A stretch of 40,762 nucleotides of DNA, taken from assembly GCA_030156225.1 (NCBI GenBank), contig JASGMW010000005.1, positions 1-40,762 of the forward strand. The letters run 5' to 3'. The notes below the pieces were generated by a model. That model had not been told where the DNA came from, ran no database searches, and saw nothing but the letters and a program-made list of their open reading frames with translations. Below, piece after piece: positions 15,399 through 23,293 of this stretch. The position numbers were made by a program, and so were the translations under genes. Position 1 is the stretch's first letter; each line of letters starts with the position of its first letter. Origin of the DNA: Methanofollis sp. (lineage in GTDB: Archaea; Halobacteriota; Methanomicrobia; Methanomicrobiales; Methanofollaceae).

Positions 15399-16116
15399 GG
15401 CCGCCCTTCCTGATAAGGGAGAGGAAGTACTCGTTGAGGTGCCGGCCCGCTCCCGTGACCTCTGCCACCCTGCCGGTCGAAAGAAGTTTGCCCCTCTGGA
15501 GGATGGCGAAGTCCGAACAGATCTCCTCTGCGATCTCCAGGATGTGCGTGGAGATGAAGATGGTGTTGCCCTTCTTCACGTAGCCGGCCAGGTATTCCTT
15601 CACCGTCTCCTGCATGATGGGATCGAAGTTGATGAGCGGTTCGTCGATCAGGGCGAGCACGGGACAGTGGAGGAACGCCTGGGCAAACATCAGTTTCTGC
15701 CGCGTGCCCCGCGAGAGGTCCTTGCAGAGGACGTCGCGCTTGTCCCCGAACTCCAGGTACTCGAACCACCACGCCATCTGTTCCTCGGTGTCCGGGATCT
15801 TTCTGATCGCCCCGACAAGGCGGAGGTACTCCTCTGCGGTAAGGAAACTCGGGGGCGTCTCCTGCTCAGGTATGATCCCGACCAGCGACCGCACCCCCAC
15901 AGGGTCGGCCGTCACATCAAGGCCAAGCACCGTCGCCGCACCGCCGGAAGGCCGCACCTGCCCGGTCAGGAGTTTGATCATCGTCGTCTTTCCCGATCCG
16001 TTGGGGCCGAGAAGCCCGAAAAGAGCCCCCTGCTCGACGGACATGGTGACGGTATCCAGTGCAGTGGTGTCACCGTAGACCTTCGTGAGATTCTGTACAT
16101 CCACTATGGCGTTCAC
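15391..16116 (-). CDS. ABC exporter ATP-binding protein
   Basis: 241 residues. Walker A GPNGSGKTT (37-45), Q-loop around PEQE (83-86), signature region DLSRGTRQK (133-141), Walker B LALIDEP (154-160) and switch histidine H191. The signature reads LSRGT instead of LSGGQ; this variant occurs in exporter subfamilies and is not evidence of inactivity. The start is GTG at 16116, preceded by a GGAG ribosome site; an AT-rich box lies at 16157-16172. It energises the adjacent permease on the cytoplasmic face of the membrane. Confidence 0.88.
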   Translation of the reverse strand: MNAIVDVQNLTKVYGDTTALDTVTMSVEQGALFGLLGPNGSGKTTMIKLLTGQVRPSGGAATVLGLDVTADPVGVRSLVGIIPEQETPPSFLTAEEYLRLVGAIRKIPDTEEQMAWWFEYLEFGDKRDVLCKDLSRGTRQKLMFAQAFLHCPVLALIDEPLINFDPIMQETVKEYLAGYVKKGNTIFISTHILEIAEEICSDFAILQRGKLLSTGRVAEVTGAGRHLNEYFLSLIRKGGHV

Positions 16117-16156
16117 TTCTTGCGTCTCCAGATCCAGTTGGATCTTTGAGCTTCAT

Positions 16157-16172
16157 CAATTTTTTTAAAAGA
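16157..16172 (-). promoter_or_regulatory. Promoter of the ABC exporter operon
   Basis: TTTTAAAAAAATTG on the minus strand, placing transcription near 16141 and giving a leader of about 25 bases that includes the GGAG ribosome site before the GTG start. Confidence 0.45.
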
Positions 16173-16261
16173 TCAGGTCCGGACTCATTTTCAGAAATGA
16201 TGGGTTGTGAGCATTTTTTTAGAGAAAAATATCCGGCAACGGGTGAGAACACAATGAGTGA

Positions 16262-16281
16262 GCAGTTACTTATTTAACTGC
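16262..16281. promoter_or_regulatory. Candidate TetR operator palindrome
   Basis: A perfect inverted repeat, GCAGTTA at 16262-16268 and TAACTGC at 16275-16281 with a 6-base AT-rich spacer, lies in the gap between the divergent ABC exporter and TetR-family genes, about 56 bases before the regulator's start. Size and position fit an autoregulatory TetR operator (inference). A further AT-rich AATAATTATTGAA just downstream may be the TATA region. Confidence 0.45.
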
Positions 16282-16337
16282 GGGGACGGAATAATTATTG
16301 AATACGTAGCAATACATGGGAAATATGGAGGTATCGT

Positions 16338-16922
16338 TTGAGCAGACATTTATCTGAAGAAAAACGGAAAGCCCTGATGGAGGCGGCCATCGATCTCTTT
16401 TCAACCCAGGGGTTTCATGCCACGCCGACACAACAGATCTCTGACCATGCCGGCGTGTCGGCAGGAACGCTCTTTCGGTACTTCCGGACAAAAGAAGAAC
16501 TGATTGATTCGCTCTATACCTCCATTCACAGAGCACTCGCCGATGCGGTGGACGAAGCAATCCGTCCGGAAACCCCTGTTGAAGAACAGATAAAAAATGT
16601 CAAACGACACGTACTTCAGTGGATGTTTGAAAATCCGAAAAAGACCCTCTTCTTCGAACAGTTCTCCTCCTCGCCCAATATTACGGAACGGGCAAAAGAA
16701 GAAGCAGTCACACGTTTTCCTGCCCTTGACGAGTTGTACCAGAAGGCAGTCTCCCGCGGAATACTAACCGGGATCAACAGGGAGGTATTTCTGGCGAACT
16801 TCTGGTACCCGAACTTTATGCTCGTCCACCTGCATACCTTCGGCAGACTGCAGAGCGGCATCGAAGAAACCATTGATCAGGCGGTTGCGTCGATGTGGTG
16901 TGGAATGGAGCAGAGACCGTGA
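16338..16922 (+). CDS. TetR/AcrR family transcriptional regulator
   Basis: 194 residues. The N-terminal TetR DNA-binding domain is clear: AAIDLFSTQGFHATPTQQIS then DHAGVSAGTLFRYFRTKEEL, with the recognition helix at about 40-50. The C-terminal helical domain (about 60-194) would bind a ligand. The start is TTG at 16338, chosen because GGAGGT lies 5 bases upstream and no ATG precedes the helix-turn-helix. Divergent from the ABC exporter, with a palindrome between them, so control of the exporter and of itself is likely. The UbiA and GT2 genes follow 167 bases downstream on the same strand and may also belong to its regulon. Confidence 0.88.
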   Translation: MSRHLSEEKRKALMEAAIDLFSTQGFHATPTQQISDHAGVSAGTLFRYFRTKEELIDSLYTSIHRALADAVDEAIRPETPVEEQIKNVKRHVLQWMFENPKKTLFFEQFSSSPNITERAKEEAVTRFPALDELYQKAVSRGILTGINREVFLANFWYPNFMLVHLHTFGRLQSGIEETIDQAVASMWCGMEQRP

Positions 16923-17089
16923 GAACGGCAGCATCAGGATCTGGAACATGGCGCCACTGATCATCATATGGGGGGACCCCTCGTGGATCTGCCCGCATCG
17001 GCAGGTTTTTCGCGAACAACCCGTGGAAAACCCGGTGCAATCCCAGAGAACAACCTTCCGGACATAACAACTACAGGAACACCACGACG

Positions 17090-17941
17090 ATGGAAAAAAT
17101 ACAGGGTTACCGGAAAATGCTCCGCACGGGAGACTGGATAAAATTTTATCCGTTGTTTCCGATCGCCGGGGCATACCTCGCCGCAGGCCTCTCGATCAAC
17201 ATCCTCACAGTATTTATCCTCTTTTTCTGCGTCACCGGATATGGATTTGTCGTCAACAATCTGTATGACGCAGAAATAGACCGGAACCATGCAAGAAAGA
17301 TCAAACAGGGAAAAAACCCGTTTGCCGACAGAACGGTGTCAAAAGAGGAGACCCTCGTCATGTGTGCAGTACTTGCAGGAATACCGCTCCTGCTTTCTCT
17401 CACGATCTCGGGGGCCGGATTCTTCTTCACCCTTCTCTGCCTGATCGCCCTCACGCTCTATTCGGCGACGCCTGCCAGGCTCAAGGACTGGTTTGCAGCA
17501 GACATCATCTGCCACGGCATGATGTTCGGTGGACTGCCGTTTCTGGCGGGATACGCCCTTGCCGGAGGAGGATTCCCCCCACTGATCTCCCTTCCCGCCG
17601 CCTCTGCGCTGATCTGCACCTTCATCTGTTGCGAGGCGCTGATTGCACATGAGATCCAGGACTATCATGAAGATCTGGTTACCACCGCATGCACCACGGT
17701 TGTCGGCATCGGCCTGAAAAACGGAGTGCTCCTCCTGGGCGCCACTGCCGTACTCTCCGTTGTCGCGCTTGAACTGATGGCATGGTGGTTTGCGGTCGAT
17801 GCTGCCATAAACGCCGTAATATTGTCCTTCCTTCTTGTCTATCCGCTCTACAGTTATCGTGAAGCCCTGATGCCGGCGGCCGGAAGAGGCTGCCGTCTGG
17901 TCATGAACAGCTGTCTATCCCGTATCCGGAGAGCCGTATGA
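17090..17941 (+). CDS. UbiA-family prenyltransferase
   Basis: 283 residues with about eight or nine membrane helices. The two Asp-rich motifs of the UbiA superfamily are present: NNLYDAEIDR (57-66; N57, D60, D64) and HEIQDYHED (187-195; D191, D195), plus YSATPARLKD in the loop between. These bind Mg2+ and a prenyl diphosphate. Archaeal relatives include geranylgeranylglyceryl-phosphate prenyltransferase and quinone- or chlorophyll-type enzymes; the acceptor cannot be fixed here. The stop codon overlaps the ATG of the GT2 gene (ATGA), so the two are translationally coupled and probably act in one pathway making a lipid-linked or glycosylated isoprenoid product. Confidence 0.85.
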   Translation: MEKIQGYRKMLRTGDWIKFYPLFPIAGAYLAAGLSINILTVFILFFCVTGYGFVVNNLYDAEIDRNHARKIKQGKNPFADRTVSKEETLVMCAVLAGIPLLLSLTISGAGFFFTLLCLIALTLYSATPARLKDWFAADIICHGMMFGGLPFLAGYALAGGGFPPLISLPAASALICTFICCEALIAHEIQDYHEDLVTTACTTVVGIGLKNGVLLLGATAVLSVVALELMAWWFAVDAAINAVILSFLLVYPLYSYREALMPAAGRGCRLVMNSCLSRIRRAV

Positions 17942-18744
17942 TATCGATCATCATTCCTGTACTCAATGAAGAAGAGACGATCCTCGACTGTTTGAGGTCA
18001 CTTACAGCCCAGAGCATACCGCGGGACATGTACGAGATCATCGTTGTCGACGGCGATTCTTCGGATCAGACCTGTGCAATCGCCGCAACCCTTGCAGACG
18101 CGGTGATCTCGCAGAAACGGTCCGGCATTGGCGGTGCCCGCGGCGATGGTGCCGTTGCGGCAAAAGGAGATATCCTCGTCTTCACAGACGCAGACACGCA
18201 CCACCCGTCCACCTGGCTGGAAACGATCCAGGAAAAACTCACTCTTGGTGGATATGATGTCTGCACGGGACCGGTCAGGTTTTATAACCGGACTATCTGT
18301 TCGGAGATCATCCGGGGATGGCGATGGCATTATCATCTGCTTCACCCGTTTGGATTTTACTGGCTGATCGGGTCGAATTTTGCAGTGAAAAGAGATGTGT
18401 ATTTCAGGGTAGGCGGCCACCGGGACATATCACTCCTGGAGGACTATGATCTCTCCCTGCGCCTCTCGTCTGCCGATGTCCGTTGCATCTATGATCGCAA
18501 CGCCGTAGTCTTCACCTCTGCACGCCGGATAAAAGGAATCTTCAGGTATACGGGGATTTACCTCGCCGGTTTTTATCACTACTACATCACCGGAAGTAAT
18601 GACGATCTCCTGAAATACCCGCACCAACGTGAGATTACCCCTCAGAAGTTTGCGATATCCGATGATCTAAAAAAGGCCAGGGAGAAGATCATCGCCGCCT
18701 GGAGTAAGATGATCCTGGCCGGGCCCGGAGAGCCCCGCCGGTGA
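17938..18744 (+). CDS. Glycosyltransferase family 2
   Basis: 268 residues, GT-A fold. N-terminus ISIIIPVLNEEETILDCL, followed by VVDGDSSDQT (nucleotide-sugar binding), the DxD motif TDADT (83-87) and a later LLEDYDLSLRLS segment that matches the catalytic ED(Y/W)-type motif. The C-terminal part has a hydrophobic stretch (FRYTGIYLAGFYHYYI) that may hold it to the membrane. The sugar donor and acceptor are unknown. It overlaps the UbiA gene by 4 bases, so an isoprenoid acceptor made by that enzyme is a reasonable inference. Confidence 0.87.
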   Translation: MISIIIPVLNEEETILDCLRSLTAQSIPRDMYEIIVVDGDSSDQTCAIAATLADAVISQKRSGIGGARGDGAVAAKGDILVFTDADTHHPSTWLETIQEKLTLGGYDVCTGPVRFYNRTICSEIIRGWRWHYHLLHPFGFYWLIGSNFAVKRDVYFRVGGHRDISLLEDYDLSLRLSSADVRCIYDRNAVVFTSARRIKGIFRYTGIYLAGFYHYYITGSNDDLLKYPHQREITPQKFAISDDLKKAREKIIAAWSKMILAGPGEPRR

Positions 18745-19063
18745 TGACGGGGCCACGCGGAGGAGTTTTTTTACTGCGGGCGACGAGTGTGTGGCCGAGG
18801 TTGTAAAAAACTTCTGGGAACTCACAGGCTTTGCTGCAGAACATTGTTGCTCATCCGGGGATCGAGGTGAAGAGCACCCCTCCCCTCCGTCGCATCTCAG
18901 GAGAAGAGGAGGCAGGGGCAAAAACCCCGGTCAGAAAATCCGCCGTCCGCTCCAGTGCGTCAACTCGTGGACCAGAGCCGCAGCGAACCGTTCGATGCCC
19001 GGTGCAGAGGCCGGTTCAGTCCGACGATCTCTTCCGGCCCCGGCCTCCTCAAAAAATTCGGGA
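18745..19063. other. Intergenic region with a possible metallopeptidase-like scrap
   Basis: 319 bases between convergent genes. A T7 tract shortly after the GT2 stop may end that transcript. No convincing gene is present. One minus-strand frame (stop at 18931) contains FAAALVHELTHWSG, whose HELTHW (18952-18969) resembles the zinc motif of ArdC-type antirestriction metallopeptidases, but only about 20 residues look similar and the frame stops five residues after the motif. Confidence 0.3.
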
Positions 19064-19657
19064 TCAGATCCGCCGCCAGATATACGCGATCCTCTGAAAG
19101 GCGGTATAGTGGCCGAATATCCCGAAGAACACGAGAATCCAGCCGAGGTACGGGAGACCGAAGACCGGCGCCGCCACGAAGATGTCGAGGAGGCCTGCAA
19201 CGAGCAGGAGAAACAGACGGTCGGCCCTCCCGAGCACCCCGCCGTAGTAGCGGCCGACGCCCAGGGCCTGCGCCTGTGTGCCCATATAGGAGGACATCAG
19301 CACGCCGGTAAGGGCGAAGACCCCGATCTGCCACGGCGCGGCGCCGCCCGCAAAGACGCCGGTGATGATGACGATATCGGCGTACCGGTCTGAGACATGA
19401 TCGATGAAATCGCCGCGGAGGCTTGCGACCTCCAGTTCCCGCGCCAGCGCCCCGTCGATGGCGTCAAACACGGCATTTATCGCGACGAGCAGGACCGCAA
19501 GCCCGATCATCCCCTCGTAAAAGGCGGCGCCGGCGGCAACGGCAGCGACCAGCGCACCGGCCGAATAGAAATTCGGAGTGAGCCCGAGCCTGATCGAGAC
19601 GCGGATCGCCGGGTCAAGCACACCGGCCACATAGGGACGGAAACGGTCGAGGGTCAC
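19064..19657 (-). CDS. CDP-alcohol phosphatidyltransferase family (probable archaetidylinositol-phosphate synthase)
   Basis: 197 residues, about six membrane helices. The full family motif is visible: D65xxD68G69xxA72R73, then G82xxxD86xxxD90 (DAIDGALAR ... GDFIDHVSD), which binds CDP-lipid and two metal ions. In archaea these enzymes transfer a polar alcohol (inositol-phosphate, serine or glycerol-phosphate) to CDP-archaeol. The TPNFYSAG start and overall size resemble archaetidylinositol-phosphate synthase, but the headgroup is inferred. The gene begins 4 bases inside the kinase gene upstream, so it is the last member of the pyrG operon. Confidence 0.8.
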   Translation of the reverse strand: MTLDRFRPYVAGVLDPAIRVSIRLGLTPNFYSAGALVAAVAAGAAFYEGMIGLAVLLVAINAVFDAIDGALARELEVASLRGDFIDHVSDRYADIVIITGVFAGGAAPWQIGVFALTGVLMSSYMGTQAQALGVGRYYGGVLGRADRLFLLLVAGLLDIFVAAPVFGLPYLGWILVFFGIFGHYTAFQRIAYIWRRI

Positions 19658-20166
19658 AGACCCTCCATCAGATATGCCGACCAGTCGAAAGAGCCGGAAG
19701 ACGGGGGGACCGTACCCCCGATAAATCCATCGATCAGGTCCGCGGTCTCCGCAGGACTCCGTTCGGTCGTATCGATCTCCAGCACCGTTTCCCGCGGGTG
19801 GACCTCCAGCGTCTCGATCAGGATGACGTCGAGGGCCTCGGCCCCGGCGTTCTCCCTGACCTTCGCCCGGGCATAGCCCCGCGCCGCCAGGCGCTCCTCC
19901 AGGACGTCAGGCCTGCAGCGCAGCACCACCGCACGGTCGGAGGGGAGGAGATGGGCAAGGTGTCCCTCGACGATGCCGTCGACCGGTTCAAAAGAGCGCA
20001 CCCACGCCTCCTCATCGACGACGCGGGTGTCCCGATCCGGGTCGTCCCCCAGAACGAAAGGTCCGACGGTCTCGGCCGCCCGCACGACCCTCCGGCCCCG
20101 CCGCTCCAGTTCGTCGGCCACCGCGCTCTTTCCCGTCCCCGGCGTCCCGGTCACCACCGTCATCAT
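19654..20166 (-). CDS. AK6/Fap7-type adenylate kinase
   Basis: 170 residues. Walker A GTPGTGKS (7-14) at the extreme N-terminus, then VVDEEAW and GIVEGHLAHLLPSD, with the LRCRPDVLEERLAARGY and KVRENAGAEALDV segments typical of the AK6/Fap7 (hCINAP) family, in which the latter part forms the lid and NMP-binding side. Members act as adenylate kinase/ATPase; the eukaryotic protein helps mature the small ribosomal subunit, and archaeal homologues are thought to do the same. The start ATG-ATG overlaps the end of hisC by 4 bases. Confidence 0.83.
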   Translation of the reverse strand: MMTVVTGTPGTGKSAVADELERRGRRVVRAAETVGPFVLGDDPDRDTRVVDEEAWVRSFEPVDGIVEGHLAHLLPSDRAVVLRCRPDVLEERLAARGYARAKVRENAGAEALDVILIETLEVHPRETVLEIDTTERSPAETADLIDGFIGGTVPPSSGSFDWSAYLMEGL

Positions 20167-21221
20167 AGTCTGTTGATCTCTTCGAGAAATACTTCATTCT
20201 CCCGGTCGGAACCGATGCTTACCCTGATATAGTGATCGGCCAGCCCTGAAAAACTTCTGCACGACCTGACGATCACACCCTTCCCGGCGAGCCGCGCCGC
20301 CGCCTCGTCCCCGGTCATCGGCGCCACATCGACGAGAACGAAATTCGCATCCGAAGGCGCGACAGGACGGCTGATCCCGGCGAGGAAGCGCTCCCGCCAT
20401 ACCCGCGCGCGGGCTGCGGTCAGATCGACGTGCCCCTGCTCGGCCAGCGCCGCGCCGACCGCTGCAAGGGCGACGACGTTCACGGCAAAGGGCGTCGCCG
20501 CCCGGTTCAGATACGGCAGCAGCGCTTCCGGGACAAAGGCGTAGCCAAACCTGAGGCCCGCAAGGGAGTAGGCCTTCGACATCGTGCGCCCCTCGATCAG
20601 GGTGTCGTATTCGTCCATCAGCAGGCGGTAGTCGATCCCTGAGAACTCCACATAGGCGTTGTCGAGAAAGAGCAGGCAGTCGATGCCGTCCAGGATCTCC
20701 CTGACCGTCTCCACCGGCAGGGCATTGCCGGTGGGGTTGTTCGGCGAGCAGAGGAATGCGATCTTTGCGCCCCGGCAGGCCTCGACAAAGGCCCGGACAT
20801 CGACCGAGAAGTCCGCCTCCCGCGGCGCGGGGACGACCACGCCTCCCTGCGCCTCTGCGGCAAGACCATAGAACGAGAACGTCGGCGTGGACACGACGAC
20901 GCGGTCGCCGGGATCGACGACCGTTCTGACGACGTTCTCGATCACCCCGTCCATCCCGTTCCCGATGATGAAAGAGTAGTCCCCGTGGCACCGCCGCAGG
21001 GCCGCGATCAGGGCGTCGGGCCGCGCTTCAGGATAGCGGTTCCCCTCGCGAAGCGCCGAAAGACCGGCCTCGACCACGGACGCCGGAGGCGGGAGGGGGT
21101 TCTCGTTGCTCGCAAGACGGCAGAGGCCGGAAAGCCCGTTCAGCCTTGCGATCTCCTCCGGGCTCCTTGCAAAGACGTACCCTCCTTCACCGGTGTAGAC
21201 CTGCCTAACGAAGCGCTTCAT
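20163..21221 (-). CDS. hisC: Histidinol-phosphate aminotransferase
   Basis: 352 residues, fold-type I PLP aminotransferase. Seen: ASNENPLPPP near the N-terminus, STPTFSFYG (PLP stacking aromatic region), SPNNPTGNALP (159-169), LDNAYVEF, and the Schiff-base lysine K216 in SKAYSLAGLRFGY. It makes histidinol phosphate from imidazole-acetol phosphate; hisD, two steps later in the same pathway, is elsewhere in this window. The frame is open to 21254, but ATG 21221 starts MKRFVRQVYTGEGGY, the usual N-terminus, and overlaps argD by 17 bases. No clear ribosome site, in keeping with coupling to argD. Aromatic or other imidazole-type aminotransferase activity cannot be excluded. Confidence 0.87.
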   Translation of the reverse strand: MKRFVRQVYTGEGGYVFARSPEEIARLNGLSGLCRLASNENPLPPPASVVEAGLSALREGNRYPEARPDALIAALRRCHGDYSFIIGNGMDGVIENVVRTVVDPGDRVVVSTPTFSFYGLAAEAQGGVVVPAPREADFSVDVRAFVEACRGAKIAFLCSPNNPTGNALPVETVREILDGIDCLLFLDNAYVEFSGIDYRLLMDEYDTLIEGRTMSKAYSLAGLRFGYAFVPEALLPYLNRAATPFAVNVVALAAVGAALAEQGHVDLTAARARVWRERFLAGISRPVAPSDANFVLVDVAPMTGDEAAARLAGKGVIVRSCRSFSGLADHYIRVSIGSDRENEVFLEEINRL

Positions 21222-22341
21222 TGATGACCCCGACGGCAGCGTCGATCTCCTCATCGGCGATCACAAGGGGCGGCACAAGACGGAGGTTGACGCCCGCGGC
21301 GCAGTTCACCAGCACACCGTGCCCGGCACAGTACGCCGCCGCCTCCGCGCACCGCTCGCCGACGGTGACGCCGATCATCAGGCCGCAGACCCGTGGGTTG
21401 TGGGCGGCGAGCCCGGCCCTGAACCGTTCTGCCTTTGCAGGTATGGACGGCAGGAGTGCCTCGATCACCCTGACGGTCGCCAGACCTGCGGCGCAGGCGA
21501 GGGGGCCGCCAGCAAACGTGCTGCCGTGCTCGCTCGTTTTGAACTCCAGCCCCTTGCGGGCGACGAGCGCCCCCATGGGGAAGCCGGACGCGATCCCTTT
21601 CGCCATCGTCACGATATCAGGGGCGACGCCGGCGTGCTGGTAGGCGAACCACCGTCCGGTCCTGCCCATCCCGGTCTGGACCTCGTCGACGATCATCAGA
21701 GCGCCCCGGCGGTCGCAGATCTCCCTGACCTCCTCCAGAAAACCCCCGGGCGCAGGCAAAACGCCGGCCTCGCCCTGGACCGCCTCCACAAACACGCCGG
21801 CGGTGTCGTCGTCCACCGCACGCGTCAGCGCTTCCAGATCCCCGGCATCGACGAACGTGCACTTCGGTTCAAGGGGCTCGAAAGGCTCGCGTATCGCGGG
21901 CTTGTGGGTGACGGCAAGAGATCCCATCGTCCGCCCGTGGAACCCATGGGTAAACGCCACGAATTTTTTCTTCCCGGTGGCGAGGCGGGCGAGTTTGATC
22001 GCGCCCTCGTTCGCCTCGGCGCCTGAGTTCGAAAAGAACGCCTTTCCCCCGGCAAGACCGGAGATTTCGACGATCTTCGCGGCGAACTCGGCCTGGTGGG
22101 GGACATAGTAGAGGTTCGAGCAGTGGATCAGGTCGTGCGCCTGCTCGCAGATCGCCTTCACCACGGCCGGGTGGCAGTGGCCGGTGCTGCAGACGGCGAT
22201 GCCGGCCACGCAATCGATATACTCCCTGCCTTCGGCGTCCCAGACGCGTGCGCCCCTGCCGCGCACGATCTCCATGGTGCGGCTGAACGCGGGCATGTAA
22301 TAACGGGCGTCCAGCGCGCGGTAGTCCTGTGTTAGTTCCAT
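21205..22341 (-). CDS. argD: Acetylornithine aminotransferase
   Basis: 378 residues, class III PLP aminotransferase. Seen: YIDCVAGIAVCSTGHCHP, SNSGAEANEGAIKLAR (105-120), FHGRTMGSL, the VDEVQTGMGRTG stretch (218-229) that orients PLP, and the catalytic lysine K248 in DIVTMAKGIASGFPMGA. ArgD transfers an amino group to N-acetylglutamate semialdehyde in arginine synthesis and may also act in lysine synthesis. It is separated from guaAB by 27 bases and overlaps hisC, within the six-gene operon. Confidence 0.88.
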   Translation of the reverse strand: MELTQDYRALDARYYMPAFSRTMEIVRGRGARVWDAEGREYIDCVAGIAVCSTGHCHPAVVKAICEQAHDLIHCSNLYYVPHQAEFAAKIVEISGLAGGKAFFSNSGAEANEGAIKLARLATGKKKFVAFTHGFHGRTMGSLAVTHKPAIREPFEPLEPKCTFVDAGDLEALTRAVDDDTAGVFVEAVQGEAGVLPAPGGFLEEVREICDRRGALMIVDEVQTGMGRTGRWFAYQHAGVAPDIVTMAKGIASGFPMGALVARKGLEFKTSEHGSTFAGGPLACAAGLATVRVIEALLPSIPAKAERFRAGLAAHNPRVCGLMIGVTVGERCAEAAAYCAGHGVLVNCAAGVNLRLVPPLVIADEEIDAAVGVINEALR

Positions 22342-22368
22342 TCTGTCATCATCTCAGAGTAAAATCAT

Positions 22369-23286
22369 TTATTCGTACTCAATGGTTGCGGGGGGTTTTG
22401 GCGTGATGTCGTAGACAACCCGTGAGACCTCGGCGATCTCCGAGGTGATCCGCCCGGCGATCCTCTCGAGCACCTCGGGTGGCAGGTTCAGGGGATCAGC
22501 GGTCATGCCGTCGCGGGAGTTCACCGCCCTGACGGCGGCGACCCAGCCGAAACAGCGGATATCGCCCTTGACGCCGGTGCCCCGTCCGAGAAGGGCGGCG
22601 AAGCACTGCCAGGGGCGGTACGCCTCGACGAGTTCCTCCTCGACGATCGCGTTCGCCTCGCGGACAACGGCGATCGCCCCGGGCGTCACCTCGCCGAGCA
22701 CCCTGACCGCAAGGCCGGGGCCAGGGAACGGCATCCGGTGCTGGATCTCAGGCGGCAGCCCGACGCCGCCGGCGACCTCGCGCACCTCGTCTTTGTACAG
22801 GTCGCGGAGGGGCTCGATCACCCGCTCGAACGTCATGTCGATGGGCATCCCGCCGACGTTGTGATGGCTCTTGATCCCGCCCTCGCTCTCGATACGGTCC
22901 GGATAGATCGTCCCCTGGAGAAGAAACTTCGCACCGGTCGCCTTCGCCTCCCGTTCGAATATCCTGATAAACCGCTCGCCGATCACCTTTCGCTTCTCCT
23001 CTGGGTCGACGACGCCCTTCAGCGCAACGAAAAATTCTTCGGCTGCATTGACGCGCTTTACCCCGATATCACAGAAAAGCTGGCAGATCCGTTCGCTCTC
23101 CCCTTTCCGCATCAGCCCGGTGTCGACATAGATGGGAATAAGATTTTTTCCGATCGCACGGGCCGCAAGCATGGCGCAGACCGACGAGTCGACGCCGCCG
23201 GAAAGGGCGACGACGACCTTCTCGCCGCCTGCCTCACCCCTGATCTCCTCGATTGCACTCTCGATGAACCTTTCGACCTTTACCAT
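22369..23286 (-). CDS. guaAB: GMP synthase subunit B (ATP-pyrophosphatase part)
   Basis: 305 residues. PP-loop SGGVDSS (29-35) that adenylates XMP, followed by the GMP-synthetase C-terminal dimerisation domain ending [17 protein letters not shown], the typical end of GuaA. There is no glutaminase domain: archaea commonly encode it as a separate protein (guaAA), which is not in this window. The enzyme converts XMP to GMP using ammonia supplied by the partner. A GGGGTGATC ribosome site precedes the ATG at 23286. It lies 7 bases after pyrG, another glutamine-dependent nucleotide synthase. Confidence 0.93.
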   Translation of the reverse strand: MVKVERFIESAIEEIRGEAGGEKVVVALSGGVDSSVCAMLAARAIGKNLIPIYVDTGLMRKGESERICQLFCDIGVKRVNAAEEFFVALKGVVDPEEKRKVIGERFIRIFEREAKATGAKFLLQGTIYPDRIESEGGIKSHHNVGGMPIDMTFERVIEPLRDLYKDEVREVAGGVGLPPEIQHRMPFPGPGLAVRVLGEVTPGAIAVVREANAIVEEELVEAYRPWQCFAALLGRGTGVKGDIRCFGWVAAVRAVNSRDGMTADPLNLPPEVLERIAGRITSEIAEVSRVVYDITPKPPATIEYE

Positions 23287-23293
23287 TCGCTGA

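Noticed and set aside
18791-19393. 200-codon plus-strand frame between the GT2 and CDP-alcohol phosphotransferase genes
   Set aside because: It overlaps the antisense of a clear CDP-alcohol phosphotransferase and is of low-complexity charged composition.
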